Positions 17,080-26,253 are shown, counted from the stretch's first letter. The stretch: DNA of 64,000 nt from Mycolicibacterium sp. J2 (GCF_026240945.1 NZ_JAPFPY010000022.1:1-64000); one strand, 5' to 3'. Numbers and translations: made by a program. The notes: generated by a model from the sequence alone, not told the origin.

Positions 17080-18006
17080 GTGAAGCATCAACGGGCCGAC
17101 CTGCTCGATGTCCGCAGGCTGCGACTACTGCACGAATTGAGCCTGCGCGGCACCTTGTCCGACGTCGCCGAGGCGCTGCACCAAAGCCCGTCCGCCGTCT
17201 CCCAGGCCCTCAACCAGCTCGAACGCGAGGTCGGTGTCCCGCTGCTGGAAAAGGTAGGACGCCGCCTGCGGCTGACACCGGCGGCCGAGGTGCTCGTCGA
17301 GCACACCGGGGTCATCTTGGCGCGCCTCGAACTGGCGGCCTCCGATGTCGCCGTGCAGAGCGACGAGGCGTCCGGCACCGTTCGGCTGGCCGTGTTCCAA
17401 TCGGCGGCCTCGGCCTTCATGCCACAGATGCTCACCGAGTTGGCGAACCGCCATCCACGACTGCGGGTGACGATGTCGCAGCGCGAACCCGAGCAGGCGC
17501 TCTACGAGACGTGGATGCGCGAATTCGATCTGGTGATTGCCGAGGAGTACCCCGGGCACGCCGCGCGGGCATATCCTGACCTGCACCGCGCACCGCTGAC
17601 CACCGACCTGCTGCGGCTGGCCGTCCCCCCGGCCGGCGATCCATGGGACGCCGTTTCCTCGGTCGCCGATACCGCTGAGCTGCCATGGACAATGGAGCCG
17701 GAAGGTACCGCCTCGCGCCACTGGGCCGAACAGCTATGTCGGCGAGCCGGTTTCGAGCCCGACGTGCGCTTCGAAACCGATGACCTGGAAGCCCAGATCG
17801 CACTGATCGAGAACGGCAACGCGGTCGCAATCCTGCCCGACCTCATGCGGGTGCGTCGTCGTCCGAACGTGCGCGTCGTGGACGTCGACCCGCGTCGGCG
17901 TTCGGTGTTCACCGCGACACGCACTGCCATCAGTGCCACCCCGGCCATCGTGGCCTGCCGACAGGCATTGGCCTCGGTGGTGCCCGCGCATCTCGACGTG
18001 GACTGA
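17080..18006 (+). CDS. LysR-family transcriptional regulator, probable putA regulator
   Basis: The 308-residue protein has an N-terminal winged HTH (about residues 8-67; LSLRGTLSDVAEALHQSPSA is the recognition region) and a LysR substrate-binding domain. It starts at GTG 17080, divergent from putA with a dyad-rich AT tract between them, so it probably senses proline or P5C and controls putA. That role is inferred from position only. In M. tuberculosis proline catabolism is governed by a different type of regulator (PruC), so this would be an alternative control circuit. Confidence 0.86.
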   Translation: MKHQRADLLDVRRLRLLHELSLRGTLSDVAEALHQSPSAVSQALNQLEREVGVPLLEKVGRRLRLTPAAEVLVEHTGVILARLELAASDVAVQSDEASGTVRLAVFQSAASAFMPQMLTELANRHPRLRVTMSQREPEQALYETWMREFDLVIAEEYPGHAARAYPDLHRAPLTTDLLRLAVPPAGDPWDAVSSVADTAELPWTMEPEGTASRHWAEQLCRRAGFEPDVRFETDDLEAQIALIENGNAVAILPDLMRVRRRPNVRVVDVDPRRRSVFTATRTAISATPAIVACRQALASVVPAHLDVD

Positions 18007-18010
18007 CCCG

Positions 18011-18085
18011 TCAGGCCAGCCGCTGCACCGCAGCCTCAGCCCAACCGCTGCACCGCAGCCTCAGCCCAACCGCTGCACCGCAGCG
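18011..18085. repeat. 25-bp tandem repeat, three copies, covering the dapC 3' end
   Basis: Units at 18011-18035, 18036-18060 and 18061-18085 are nearly identical (core CAACCGCTGCACCGCAGC). On the minus strand the third unit codes for the last residues of DapC (AAVQRLG, stop). The other two repeat that coding end, including the stop codon, downstream. This looks like slippage duplication of the gene's 3' end. Confidence 0.85.
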
Positions 18086-19167
18086 GAAATCCGTTCGTCC
18101 GTGGCCGTCAACGCGATCCGCACATGCTGGGCACCCGCCGGCCCGTAGAACTCACCGGGAGCCACCAGGATGCCACGCTCGGCCAGCCACGCCACGGTGT
18201 CCCGGCACGGCTCCCCGCGCGTGGCCCACAAGTACAGACCAGCCTCGGAATGATCGATGGTGAAACCGGCATTGCGGATCGCGGCCGCCAGCAGATCACG
18301 GCGGCGGGCGTAACGGTCACGCTGCTCGACCTCGTGGGCGTCGTCGTCGAGGGCGGCGACCATCGCGGCCTGCACCGGCGTCGGGACGATCATCCCGGCG
18401 TGCTTACGCACCTCGAGCAACTCGCGCACCAGCGCGGGATCCCCTGCCACGAACCCGGCGCGATACCCGGCCAGCGATGACGTCTTGGACAGCGAGTGCA
18501 CCGCCAGCAGACCGGTGTGGTCGCCGTCGGACACCGACGGGTGCAACACGCTGAGCGGCTGCGCATCCCAGGCCAACCCCAGGTAACACTCGTCGGACGC
18601 CACGATCGCGCCGCGTTCCCGCGCCCAGCCGACCACCTTGCGCAGGTGATCGACACCGAGAACCCGGCCGGTCGGATTGCTCGGCGAGTTGAGGTACACC
18701 AGCGCCGGACTCTGCGGCCCCAGCTGGGTCAACGAATCGGCCGCCACCACCTGCGCACTGGCCAGCCGCGCGCCGACGTCGTAGGTCGGATACGCCAGCT
18801 CGGGGATGACCACCGTGTCAGCGGCACCCAGACCGAGCAGCGTCGGTAACCAGGCAATGAGCTCTTTGGTGCCGATCACCGGCAGCACCGCGGACTCGGC
18901 CAGCCCGGTGACGCCGTAGCGGCGCTCCAGGGCTGCCACGGCGGACAGCCGCAGCGCGGCGGTACCCGCCGTGGCCGGATAACCGGGTGACGCGCTGGCT
19001 GCGGCCAACGCGTCCCGGATCAGCGGCGCGACCTCGTCGACCGGCGTGCCGACCGACAGGTCGACGATGCCGTCAGGATGTGCGCGCGCGGTAGCCGCGA
19101 CGTCGGCCAGGGTGTCCCAGGGAAAAACCGGCAGCGCAGCGGACTTGACCGAACGGACCGTGCTCAC
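18061..19167 (-). CDS. dapC: N-succinyldiaminopimelate aminotransferase
   Basis: A 368-residue fold-type I PLP aminotransferase. The PLP lysine is in VHSLSKTSSLAGYRAGF; LNSPSNPTGR and DECYLGLAW are the usual cofactor and substrate motifs, and the C-terminal Arg lies in HVRIALT. It transfers an amino group from glutamate to N-succinyl-2-amino-6-ketopimelate, between DapD and DapE. Its position directly after fdxC, overlapping it by 4 bp (ATGA), matches Rv1177-Rv1178 and supports the name over other class I aminotransferases. The 3' end is triplicated (see the repeat). Confidence 0.88.
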   Translation of the reverse strand: MSTVRSVKSAALPVFPWDTLADVAATARAHPDGIVDLSVGTPVDEVAPLIRDALAAASASPGYPATAGTAALRLSAVAALERRYGVTGLAESAVLPVIGTKELIAWLPTLLGLGAADTVVIPELAYPTYDVGARLASAQVVAADSLTQLGPQSPALVYLNSPSNPTGRVLGVDHLRKVVGWARERGAIVASDECYLGLAWDAQPLSVLHPSVSDGDHTGLLAVHSLSKTSSLAGYRAGFVAGDPALVRELLEVRKHAGMIVPTPVQAAMVAALDDDAHEVEQRDRYARRRDLLAAAIRNAGFTIDHSEAGLYLWATRGEPCRDTVAWLAERGILVAPGEFYGPAGAQHVRIALTATDERISAAVQRLG

Positions 19168-19484
19168 TCGCCCTTGGGCTCGAGATCCTTGATGGCCTGC
19201 GGATCATTGTCGGTCTGGCCGACCTTCGACGCACCGCCGGGCGAGCCCAGTTCGGCGAAGAAGTCCGCATTGCTCTGCGTGTAGCTGCCCCACTGGTCGG
19301 GCACATCGTCCTCGTAGTAGATGGCCTCAACCGGGCAGACCGGCTCGCAGGCGCCGCAGTCCACGCACTCATCGGGGTGGATGTACAGCATGCGTGCACC
19401 CTCGTAGATGCAGTCGACAGGGCACTCCTCGATACATGCCTTGTCTTTGACGTCAACGCAGGGTTCGGCAATGACGTACGTCAC
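19164..19484 (-). CDS. fdxC: Seven-iron ferredoxin
   Basis: A 106-residue ferredoxin with [3Fe-4S] and [4Fe-4S] clusters. Ligands are in AEPCVDVKDKACIEECPVDC and CVDCGACEPVCPV. The C-terminal extension (QWGSYTQSNADFF onward) is typical of actinobacterial FdxC. It is a soluble electron carrier for oxidoreductases such as P450s. It is the first gene of a two-gene unit with dapC, overlapping by 4 bp. The upstream 254 bp contain the divergent PadR promoter. Confidence 0.94.
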   Translation of the reverse strand: MTYVIAEPCVDVKDKACIEECPVDCIYEGARMLYIHPDECVDCGACEPVCPVEAIYYEDDVPDQWGSYTQSNADFFAELGSPGGASKVGQTDNDPQAIKDLEPKGE

Positions 19485-19702
19485 TGATGTCTCTCCTGTC
19501 CAGGGGGCTGCTGGTCGGGTAGGTCCGGCTCGGACTCATTGAGTCTGCGGCAAGTATGCGATGCCCGTACTTGCACGCGCGTCTCAGTGTGTCCTAACTT
19601 CCCGCGCGGCCCGCGGGCGCGCGCGTGGTTACTGATACTAGACGTTGCAGATACACCTCGACTAGACACCACACGCCGCGTTTGTCACGTCTTTGCACCT
19701 TG

Positions 19703-19732
19703 TTGCATAGGACCGCCGGTACCACCTAGGCT
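19703..19732 (+). promoter_or_regulatory. Promoter of padR-fadH, leaderless
   Basis: TTGCAT (19703-19708) and TAGGCT (19727-19732) are separated by 18 bp. The -10 ends six bases before ATG 19739, so the message is probably leaderless. Repeated TTGCA half-sites around it could be where the PadR protein binds. Confidence 0.55.
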
Positions 19733-19738
19733 GCCGTG

Positions 19739-20284
19739 ATGGCACTGCAGCACGCGATCCTGGTGGCGTTGTGCGAGCAGGCCGGATCCGGGTACGAATT
19801 GGCCCGCCGCTTCGACCGGTCCATCGGCTACTTCTGGGCGGCGACCCATCAACAGATCTATCGGACGCTGCGCGCCATGGAGGCAGACGGCTGGGTCGCG
19901 GTGCACGTCGTCCAGCAACGCGGCCGCCCCGACAAGAAGGTGTACTCGGTATCCGCAGACGGCCGGGCCGAGCTGAGACGCTGGATCGCCGCGCCGCTGA
20001 CAGGTGGTGGCAGCACCGTGGCCGATCACCGCACCCGCGACCTGGCCGTCAAGGTCCGCGCCGCCGGCTACGGCGACACCGCCGCCATCCGCGCACAGGC
20101 CGAAGCGCTGCGCGCGGAGCGGGCCGCACTGCTGGACACCTACCGCGGCTACCAGAAACGCGAGTTCGCCGACCCCGCCACCCTGACCGGGACGGCCTTA
20201 CACCAGTACCTGGTGTTGCGCGGCGGGATGCGCGCCGAGGAAGGCGCGATCGAGTGGCTTTCCGAAGTACTGGAGGCATTGTGA
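19739..20284 (+). CDS. PadR-family transcriptional regulator
   Basis: The 181-residue protein has a PadR winged HTH in the first 85 residues (ALQHAILVALCEQAGSGYEL, then WAATHQQIYRTLRAMEADGW and DKKVYSVSADGRAEL). A C-terminal helical dimerisation domain of the Vir-type follows. It is translated from ATG 19739, next to a -10 box. It overlaps fadH by 4 bp (GTGA), so the two are co-transcribed, as for Rv1176c-Rv1175c. It probably autoregulates and controls fadH; the ligand is unknown. Confidence 0.9.
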   Translation: MALQHAILVALCEQAGSGYELARRFDRSIGYFWAATHQQIYRTLRAMEADGWVAVHVVQQRGRPDKKVYSVSADGRAELRRWIAAPLTGGGSTVADHRTRDLAVKVRAAGYGDTAAIRAQAEALRAERAALLDTYRGYQKREFADPATLTGTALHQYLVLRGGMRAEEGAIEWLSEVLEAL

Positions 20285-22299
20285 ACTATCCGAACCTGTT
20301 GTCGCCGTTGGATCTCGGCTTCACCACCTTGCGCAACCGGGTGGTGATGGGTTCCATGCACACCGGCCTGGAGGACCGTGCCCGCGATACCGACCGGCTG
20401 GCCGCATACTTCGCCGAACGTGCCCGCGGTGGCGTCGGGCTGATCATCACCGGTGGCTACGCCCCCAACCGAACCGGCTGGTTGCTGCCGTTCGCCGCCG
20501 AGATGCGCTCGAGCTCCGACGCGCGCCGGCATCGCACCATCACCACGGCGGTGCACGACGAGGGCGGTAAGATCGCGCTGCAACTCCTGCACGCCGGGCG
20601 CTATGCCTACCATCCCTTTTCGGTGAGCGCATCGTCGATCAAGGCACCCATCAACCCCTTCCGACCGCGGACGCTGCGCGATGTGTCCGGGACCATCGCC
20701 GATTTCGTGCGGGCGGCACTGCTGGCCCGCGAGGCCGGTTACGACGGCGTCGAGATCATGGGCAGCGAGGGTTACCTGCTCAACCAGTTCCTGGCACCGC
20801 GCACCAACAAGCGCACGGACTCCTGGGGCGGCACGCCGGAGAAGCGACGACGCTTTCCGGTCGAGATCGTGCGACAGGTCCGCGCGGCCGTTGGCCCCGA
20901 CTTCATCATCGTCTACCGGATCTCGCTGGCCGACTTTGTCGAAGACGGCCAGACCTGGAACGAGATCGTCGCGCTGGCAACCGAAATCGAGGCAGCCGGC
21001 GCCACCATCCTGAACACCGGGATCGGCTGGCATGAAGCCAGAGTGCCCACCATCGTCACATCGGTCCCGAGTGGCGCCTTCGTCGGGACCAGCAGCGCGC
21101 TGGCCGAGCACGTCGGGATTCCGGTGGTCGCGTCCAACCGGATCAACATGCCGCAGGCCGCCGAGCAGATCCTCGCCGACACCCAGGTGCAGTTGATCTC
21201 GATGGCCCGTCCCCTGCTGTCCGACCCGGACTGGGTGCGCAAGGCCGCCGAGGGTGCGGCCGATCAGATCAACACCTGCATCGCCTGCAATCAGGCGTGC
21301 CTGGACCACGCGTTCGCGCACAAGACGGTGTCCTGCCTACTCAATCCCCGGGCGGGACATGAGACGGTGCTGAACCTCCGCCCGACCCGCAGCGCTCGGT
21401 CGGTGGCCGTGGTCGGCGCCGGCCCGGCCGGGCTGTCCGCCGCCGTGAGCGCGGCGCAACGCGGGCACCGGGTGACACTGTTCGAGGCGGGTTCGACCAT
21501 CGGTGGCCAATTCGACTTGGCCAGAAGGATTCCCGGAAAGGAAGAGTTCACCGAGACCCTGCGGTACTACTCACGGATGCTCGCTGTGCACGGGGTCGAC
21601 GTCCGGTTGGGTGTGCGGGCCACGGCGGAAGCACTGGCCGGGTTCGACGATGTCGTGCTGGCCACCGGGGTGGTACCGCGTACGCCCGACATCCCCGGTA
21701 TCGATCACCCGATGGTGTTGTCCTACGCCGAGGCACTGTCCGGTGCGCCGATCGGCACGCGCGTGGCGGTGATCGGCGCCGGGGGAATCGGTTTCGACGT
21801 TTGCGAATTCCTGGTGACCGACGAGTCGCCGACGCTGAACGTCAAGGAGTGGAAGTCCGAGTGGGGCGCGCTGGACCCCCAAGAGGCGCCCACCGTGCGT
21901 GGTGCGCTGACCACGCCGATCCCGCTGCCGCCCGTTCGTGAGGTGTACCTGCTGCAACGCACCGCAGGCGCTCAGGGCACCCGGCTGGGCAAGACATCCG
22001 GATGGGTGCACCGCGCCACCGTGAAGGCGAAAGGGGTACACCAGCTTTCGGGGGTGAATTACGAGCGCATCGATGACGCCGGGCTGCACATCAGCTTCGG
22101 GCGCGACCGGACGGTCGCGCGGATACTCGCCGTGGACAACGTGATCGTCTGCGCGGGCCAGGATTCGGTCCGCGACCTCGAGGACGGTCTGCGCGCCAGG
22201 GGTATACGGCCGCACGTGATCGGCGGCGCCGCCGTCGCCGCCGAACTCGACGCCAAAAGGGCGATCCGCCAAGGCACCGAACTCGCCGCCCGTTTGTAG
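20281..22299 (+). CDS. fadH: NADPH 2,4-dienoyl-CoA reductase
   Basis: A 672-residue flavoprotein with an OYE-like TIM barrel (FMN; residues 1 to about 340), a 4Fe-4S site with ligands CIACNQAC and a further Cys in TVSCLLNP, and a C-terminal FAD/NADPH-binding half (VVGAGPAGLSAAV, then AVIGAGGIGFDV). It reduces 2,4-dienoyl-CoA during beta-oxidation of unsaturated fatty acids. The GTG start overlaps the padR stop codon. Order and sequence pattern match Rv1175c. It is followed by a 60-bp palindromic element. Confidence 0.94.
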   Translation: MNYPNLLSPLDLGFTTLRNRVVMGSMHTGLEDRARDTDRLAAYFAERARGGVGLIITGGYAPNRTGWLLPFAAEMRSSSDARRHRTITTAVHDEGGKIALQLLHAGRYAYHPFSVSASSIKAPINPFRPRTLRDVSGTIADFVRAALLAREAGYDGVEIMGSEGYLLNQFLAPRTNKRTDSWGGTPEKRRRFPVEIVRQVRAAVGPDFIIVYRISLADFVEDGQTWNEIVALATEIEAAGATILNTGIGWHEARVPTIVTSVPSGAFVGTSSALAEHVGIPVVASNRINMPQAAEQILADTQVQLISMARPLLSDPDWVRKAAEGAADQINTCIACNQACLDHAFAHKTVSCLLNPRAGHETVLNLRPTRSARSVAVVGAGPAGLSAAVSAAQRGHRVTLFEAGSTIGGQFDLARRIPGKEEFTETLRYYSRMLAVHGVDVRLGVRATAEALAGFDDVVLATGVVPRTPDIPGIDHPMVLSYAEALSGAPIGTRVAVIGAGGIGFDVCEFLVTDESPTLNVKEWKSEWGALDPQEAPTVRGALTTPIPLPPVREVYLLQRTAGAQGTRLGKTSGWVHRATVKAKGVHQLSGVNYERIDDAGLHISFGRDRTVARILAVDNVIVCAGQDSVRDLEDGLRARGIRPHVIGGAAVAAELDAKRAIRQGTELAARL

Positions 22300-22310
22300 C
22301 CTTTCCCCAC

Positions 22311-22370
22311 GCGAGCGCCCGTGTCTGCACAGTGACACGCCGCAATTGGTGGCATTTTGGGGGCACTCGC
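22311..22370 (+). repeat. 60-bp palindromic element, copy 1
   Basis: Ends GCGAGCGCCC and GGGCACTCGC are inverted repeats. The core includes GTGTCTGCACA and GTGGCATTTTG. It matches the reverse complement of 23537-23596 at about 53 of 60 positions. It lies between convergent fadH and yceI. Confidence 0.85.
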
Positions 22371-22411
22371 GGTGGGTGAGCAGACCCCGGGTCTGCCCAC
22401 CCAACCCGACC

Positions 22412-22960
22412 TCAGGCCTGCTTGAGCGCCTCGATCTCGAGGGTGATGGTGACCTTATCGCCGACCACGGCGCCACCGGTCTCCAACGGCGCATCAAACG
22501 AGATGCCGAAATCCTTGCGGTTCAACACCACCGAGGCTTCGAAGCCGGCCACCGCACCGTGCCCCATGCCCGGGTTGACACCGTTGAACTCCAGCTTCAG
22601 TGACACCGGCTTGGTCACCCCTTTGAGGGTGAAATCACCGTCGAGCACGTAGTGGTCACCGTCGGCGCGCACCGCGGTGGAGACGAAGGTCGCGGTCGGG
22701 AACTTCTCGGTATCGAAGAAGTCGGCCGCCTTGAGGTGGGCGTCGCGCTGCTCGTTGCGGGTGTTGACCGAGTTCACGTCGATGGTCGCGGTGACCGAGG
22801 GGGTGCCGTCCTCGGCGACGACGATGGCACCGGTGAACGAGTCGAACGTGCCGCGCACCTTGCTCACCACGAGGTGGCGTACGGAGAAGTTGACCGAGGA
22901 ATGCACCGGGTCCAGCGCCCAGGTGCCAGGGGTCAGATCGGTGGCTACTGCTGCGGTCAT
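22412..22960 (-). CDS. YceI-family (polyisoprenoid-binding-like) protein
   Basis: The 182-residue protein carries the full YceI lipocalin-like domain: opening LTPGTWALDPVHSSVNFSVR, mid HLKAADFFDTEKFPTATF and closing DKVTITLEIEAL. There is no signal peptide, so it is probably cytoplasmic, unlike the periplasmic proteobacterial members that bind polyisoprenoids. It lies between the two copies of the 60-bp inverted element together with the DUF2231 gene. The exact ligand is unknown. Confidence 0.92.
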   Translation of the reverse strand: MTAAVATDLTPGTWALDPVHSSVNFSVRHLVVSKVRGTFDSFTGAIVVAEDGTPSVTATIDVNSVNTRNEQRDAHLKAADFFDTEKFPTATFVSTAVRADGDHYVLDGDFTLKGVTKPVSLKLEFNGVNPGMGHGAVAGFEASVVLNRKDFGISFDAPLETGGAVVGDKVTITLEIEALKQA

Positions 22961-23072
22961 GAAAGCTCCTTGTCCGATGGGGCCGGCCCTCCCGGACCCT
23001 CATCGAAACTAACTGGACCGCAGTCCGGATTATTCGGCGCCGCCCGCAAAAGTGACTCAGATCACTTTACGG

Positions 23073-23519
23073 TCAGCCCCCACCCCAGACCGCCCGGGCG
23101 CCGGAATCCCCGACCCGGATCACCACCGCGATCGCCGCCAGCCCGACGACCACGGCCAGCACCGCGACCACCGCAGCCGTGGCGCGCCCATGGCCGGACC
23201 ACCACTGCAGCAGCGCCAACAGCACCGCCACCACCAATAGCGCGACCGCAACGTAGGGCATCCAGTCCCCGCGCTCGGCATGCTCCTGCAGCACGGCGGG
23301 CGGTTGCGGGAAGTTGGCGTACATCGCCTCCCCCGCCTCCACGGTCAGCGGGGTGAGGCCTGCCGTCACCGCCGCCAGCACCAGCACCAGCCACACCAAC
23401 CGCTCGCGGGCGGCCGGCCACAGGGCGCACAGGATTTCCAGTAGTGCCACCAGCGGCACAAGCACGACGATCGCGTGGACCAGCAACGGGTGCGCGGGCA
23501 GGCCGGCGATGGTGTCCAT
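23073..23519 (-). CDS. DUF2231-type membrane protein
   Basis: The 148-residue protein has about four membrane helices. It begins GLPAHPLLVHAIVVLVPLVA, the signature N-terminus of the DUF2231 family, with conserved His residues in PAHPLLVHA that may coordinate a metal or heme. Helices run near residues 10-32, 40-58, 88-106 and 112-132. It is separated from fbiC by a 60-bp element. Function is unknown; family members are often next to redox genes. Confidence 0.82.
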   Translation of the reverse strand: MDTIAGLPAHPLLVHAIVVLVPLVALLEILCALWPAARERLVWLVLVLAAVTAGLTPLTVEAGEAMYANFPQPPAVLQEHAERGDWMPYVAVALLVVAVLLALLQWWSGHGRATAAVVAVLAVVVGLAAIAVVIRVGDSGARAVWGGG

Positions 23520-23536
23520 GGGCCCGAGGATCCCAC

Positions 23537-23596
23537 GCGAGCGCCCTCAAAATGCCACGAATGACGGCGTGTCCGTGTGCAGACACGGGCGCTCGC
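23537..23596 (-). repeat. 60-bp palindromic element, copy 2 (inverted)
   Basis: Same element as 22311-22370 in the opposite orientation, with ends GCGAGCGCCC and GGGCGCTCGC. It sits 10 bp downstream of the fbiC stop codon and 17 bp upstream of the DUF2231 start codon, so it may both terminate fbiC transcription and shape the next leader. Confidence 0.85.
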
Positions 23597-23606
23597 CGAG
23601 GAGGCG

Positions 23607-26177
23607 CTAGGCAGCCAGCGGCGTGTAGGTGGTGGTGCGCTGGCGCGCCGGTCGGCCGATGCCCTCGGCGATGGCGACCAGCTCTTCGACGGTCTTGGCC
23701 GAACCGTTCTCCGAGCCGGCCATCCGCGAGATGGTTTCCTCCATCAGCGTGCCGCCCAGGTCGTTGGCGCCGCCGTTGAGCATCACCTGTGTCCGCTCGA
23801 CGCCGAGCTTCACCCAGCTGGTCTGGATGCTCGGAATCCGGCCGTGCAGCATGATCCGCGCCAACGCGTGCACGGCCCGGTTGTCGCGGTGCGTCGGCCC
23901 CGGCCGTGCCCCGCCGGCCAGATACAGCGGCGAGGACTGATGCACGAACGGCAGCGGCACGAATTCGGTGAAACCGCCGGTGCGGTCCTGGATCCCGCGC
24001 AGCACGTTGAGGTGGCCCACCCAATGTTTCGGGGTATCGACGTGGCCGTACATCATCGTGGAGCTCGACGGCAGCCCCACCTCATGTGCGGTGGTGATCA
24101 CGTCGATCCACTCCGAGGTGGGCAGCTTGCCCTTGGTGAGCACCCAGCGCACCTCGTCGTCGAGGATCTCGGCGGCCGTGCCGGGAATGGAGCCCAGCCC
24201 GGCTTCCCGCAATGCCGTCAGCCATTCCCGCACCGACAGGCCGCTGCGGGTCACGCCATTGGCGATCTCCATGGGCGAGAAGGCGTGCACATGCATCGAC
24301 GGCACCCGCGCCTTGACCGCCCGCACCAGGTCGGCATACCCGGTGACCGGCAGTTCGGGGTCGATACCACCCTGCATACACACCTCGGTGGCGCCCGCGA
24401 CGTGCGCTTCCCAGGCCCGGTCGGCGACCTCCGCGGTGGACAACGAGTACGCGTCGGCGTCACCTTTGCGCTGCGCGAACGCGCAGAACCGGCAGCCGGT
24501 GTAGCAGATATTGGTGAAGTTGATGTTCCGGTTCACGACGTAGGTGACGTCGTCGCCGACCGTGTCACGACGCAGCGAATCAGCAAGGGCGGCAACCGCA
24601 TCCAGAGCCGGCCCGTCGGCGGTCGCCAAGGCCAGATACTCGTCGTCGCTGCAGCCGCCCGGGTTGCGTTCGGCCGAGCGCAAGGCCGCCAACACATCGG
24701 TGTCGATCCGCTCGGGGGCTCGGGCCGCCAGCTCGGAGACCTTCTCCCGGATGGACTCCCAGTCCCCGAAGGCACTGCCCAGGTCACTACGGGTCTCGGT
24801 GAACCGACCCTCGGTATCGATGGCCGCATGCAGGTCGGTACGCCCCAACGACTCCGACGCCTCGTCGGGCTCCTGCCATGGCATGCCCACCGGCTTCACA
24901 TCCCGCGCCCATCCGGTCTCCGGGTCGGCCAGCGCGTCGACATGTCCGCGGACCCGCGGGTCGATCCACGCCGCACCAGCCTGCACGTAGGACGGCTGGG
25001 CGGTAAGGCGTTCCACCAGTTCGTAACCCGCCGCGGCCGTCACCTCCGCCAGGTCGTCCAGCGCGGGCCACGGCCGCTCCGGATTGACGTGGTCGGGGGT
25101 CAGCGGCGATACGCCGCCCCAGTCGTCGACACCCGCCCCGACCAGAGCCAGGCACTCTTCGCGCGAGACCAGATTCGGCGGAGCCTGGATTCGCATCTTC
25201 GGGCCGAGCACCAACCTGCTCACCGCAATGGTGGCCACGAAATCGTCGATCCCCGCGTCGGGTACCGCGGCCATGGCGGTGTGGTCCTTGGCCCGGAAGT
25301 TCTGCACGATCACTTCCTGGACGTGGCCGAACTCCTTGTGCGAGCGCCGGATCGCATGCATGGTCTCGGCGCGCTCGGTCAGGGTTTCCCCGATACCGAC
25401 CAGCAGACCGGTGGTGAAGGGGATGGACAGCCGACCGGCATCGTCGAGGGTGCGCAGTCGCACCGCCGGATCCTTGTCCGGGCTGCCGTAATGCGCCAAC
25501 CCCTTCGTCTCGAACAACCGTCGCGACGTGGTCTCCAGCATCATGCCCATCGACGGCGCCACCGGCTTCAACCGGGAGAGCTCGGTCCAGCTCATGACGC
25601 CGGGGTTCAGGTGCGGCAGCAGACCGGTCTCCTCCAGCACCCGGATCGCCATGGCGCGCACATAATCCAGCGTGGAGTCATACCCGCGCTCATCGAGCCA
25701 CTGCTTGGCCTCGTCCCAGCGAGCCTCGGGACGGTCACCGAGGGTGAAAAGCGCCTCCTTGCAACCCAACTCCGCACCCCGGCGGGCCACATCGAGAATC
25801 TCGTCGGGCTCCATGAACATGCCCTTGCCCGCCGCCCGCAGGCGCCCGGGCACGGTGACGAACGTGCAGTAATGGCACGTGTCCCGGCACAAGTGAGTGA
25901 CCGGAATGAACACCTTGCGCGAGTAGGTCACCGGTAAGCCACCGCCGGGGCCGCGCCGGCCTGCCGACTCCAGGCCCGCATCGCGGACCCGCGCGGCACT
26001 CGCGCACAGATCGGCCAGATCGGCGCCGCGCGCCGTCATCGCGACCGCCGCTTCCTCGATATTGAGCGCCACCCCATCGCGGGCACGACGCAACACACGC
26101 CGGAGCGCGGACGCATTGGGCTTGGGCGGGATCACCGGGCTGGGCAGATCGGAGCCGTGCTGCGGGTTCAGAGCCAC
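23607..26177 (-). CDS. fbiC: FO synthase (bifunctional CofG/CofH)
   Basis: An 856-residue protein with two radical SAM halves that makes 7,8-didemethyl-8-hydroxy-5-deazariboflavin, the F420 chromophore, from tyrosine and the flavin precursor. The first SAM cluster motif is CRDTCHYC in the CofG half; the second is CYTGCRFC in the CofH half. Length agrees with M. tuberculosis FbiC (Rv1173). The GTG at 26177 was chosen because the N-terminal PSPVIPPKPNASALRRVLRR follows shortly, as in the homolog; an upstream frame to 26348 is not supported. AGGGGA lies immediately before the GTG, unusually close. Confidence 0.95.
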   Translation of the reverse strand: MALNPQHGSDLPSPVIPPKPNASALRRVLRRARDGVALNIEEAAVAMTARGADLADLCASAARVRDAGLESAGRRGPGGGLPVTYSRKVFIPVTHLCRDTCHYCTFVTVPGRLRAAGKGMFMEPDEILDVARRGAELGCKEALFTLGDRPEARWDEAKQWLDERGYDSTLDYVRAMAIRVLEETGLLPHLNPGVMSWTELSRLKPVAPSMGMMLETTSRRLFETKGLAHYGSPDKDPAVRLRTLDDAGRLSIPFTTGLLVGIGETLTERAETMHAIRRSHKEFGHVQEVIVQNFRAKDHTAMAAVPDAGIDDFVATIAVSRLVLGPKMRIQAPPNLVSREECLALVGAGVDDWGGVSPLTPDHVNPERPWPALDDLAEVTAAAGYELVERLTAQPSYVQAGAAWIDPRVRGHVDALADPETGWARDVKPVGMPWQEPDEASESLGRTDLHAAIDTEGRFTETRSDLGSAFGDWESIREKVSELAARAPERIDTDVLAALRSAERNPGGCSDDEYLALATADGPALDAVAALADSLRRDTVGDDVTYVVNRNINFTNICYTGCRFCAFAQRKGDADAYSLSTAEVADRAWEAHVAGATEVCMQGGIDPELPVTGYADLVRAVKARVPSMHVHAFSPMEIANGVTRSGLSVREWLTALREAGLGSIPGTAAEILDDEVRWVLTKGKLPTSEWIDVITTAHEVGLPSSSTMMYGHVDTPKHWVGHLNVLRGIQDRTGGFTEFVPLPFVHQSSPLYLAGGARPGPTHRDNRAVHALARIMLHGRIPSIQTSWVKLGVERTQVMLNGGANDLGGTLMEETISRMAGSENGSAKTVEELVAIAEGIGRPARQRTTTYTPLAA

Positions 26178-26236
26178 TCCCCTGTAACCCGTACGTCGTC
26201 GCGGATCATCCGCGCGTCCCACTATGTGAAACCACA

Positions 26237-26253
26237 GCCCCTGACATAGGGGC
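26237..26253. promoter_or_regulatory. Small hairpin upstream of fbiC
   Basis: GCCCCT and AGGGGC form a perfect 6-bp inverted repeat around a 5-base loop, 60 bp before the fbiC start. It lies between divergent fbiC and the secreted-protein gene. Role uncertain: leader structure or regulator site. Confidence 0.3.
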
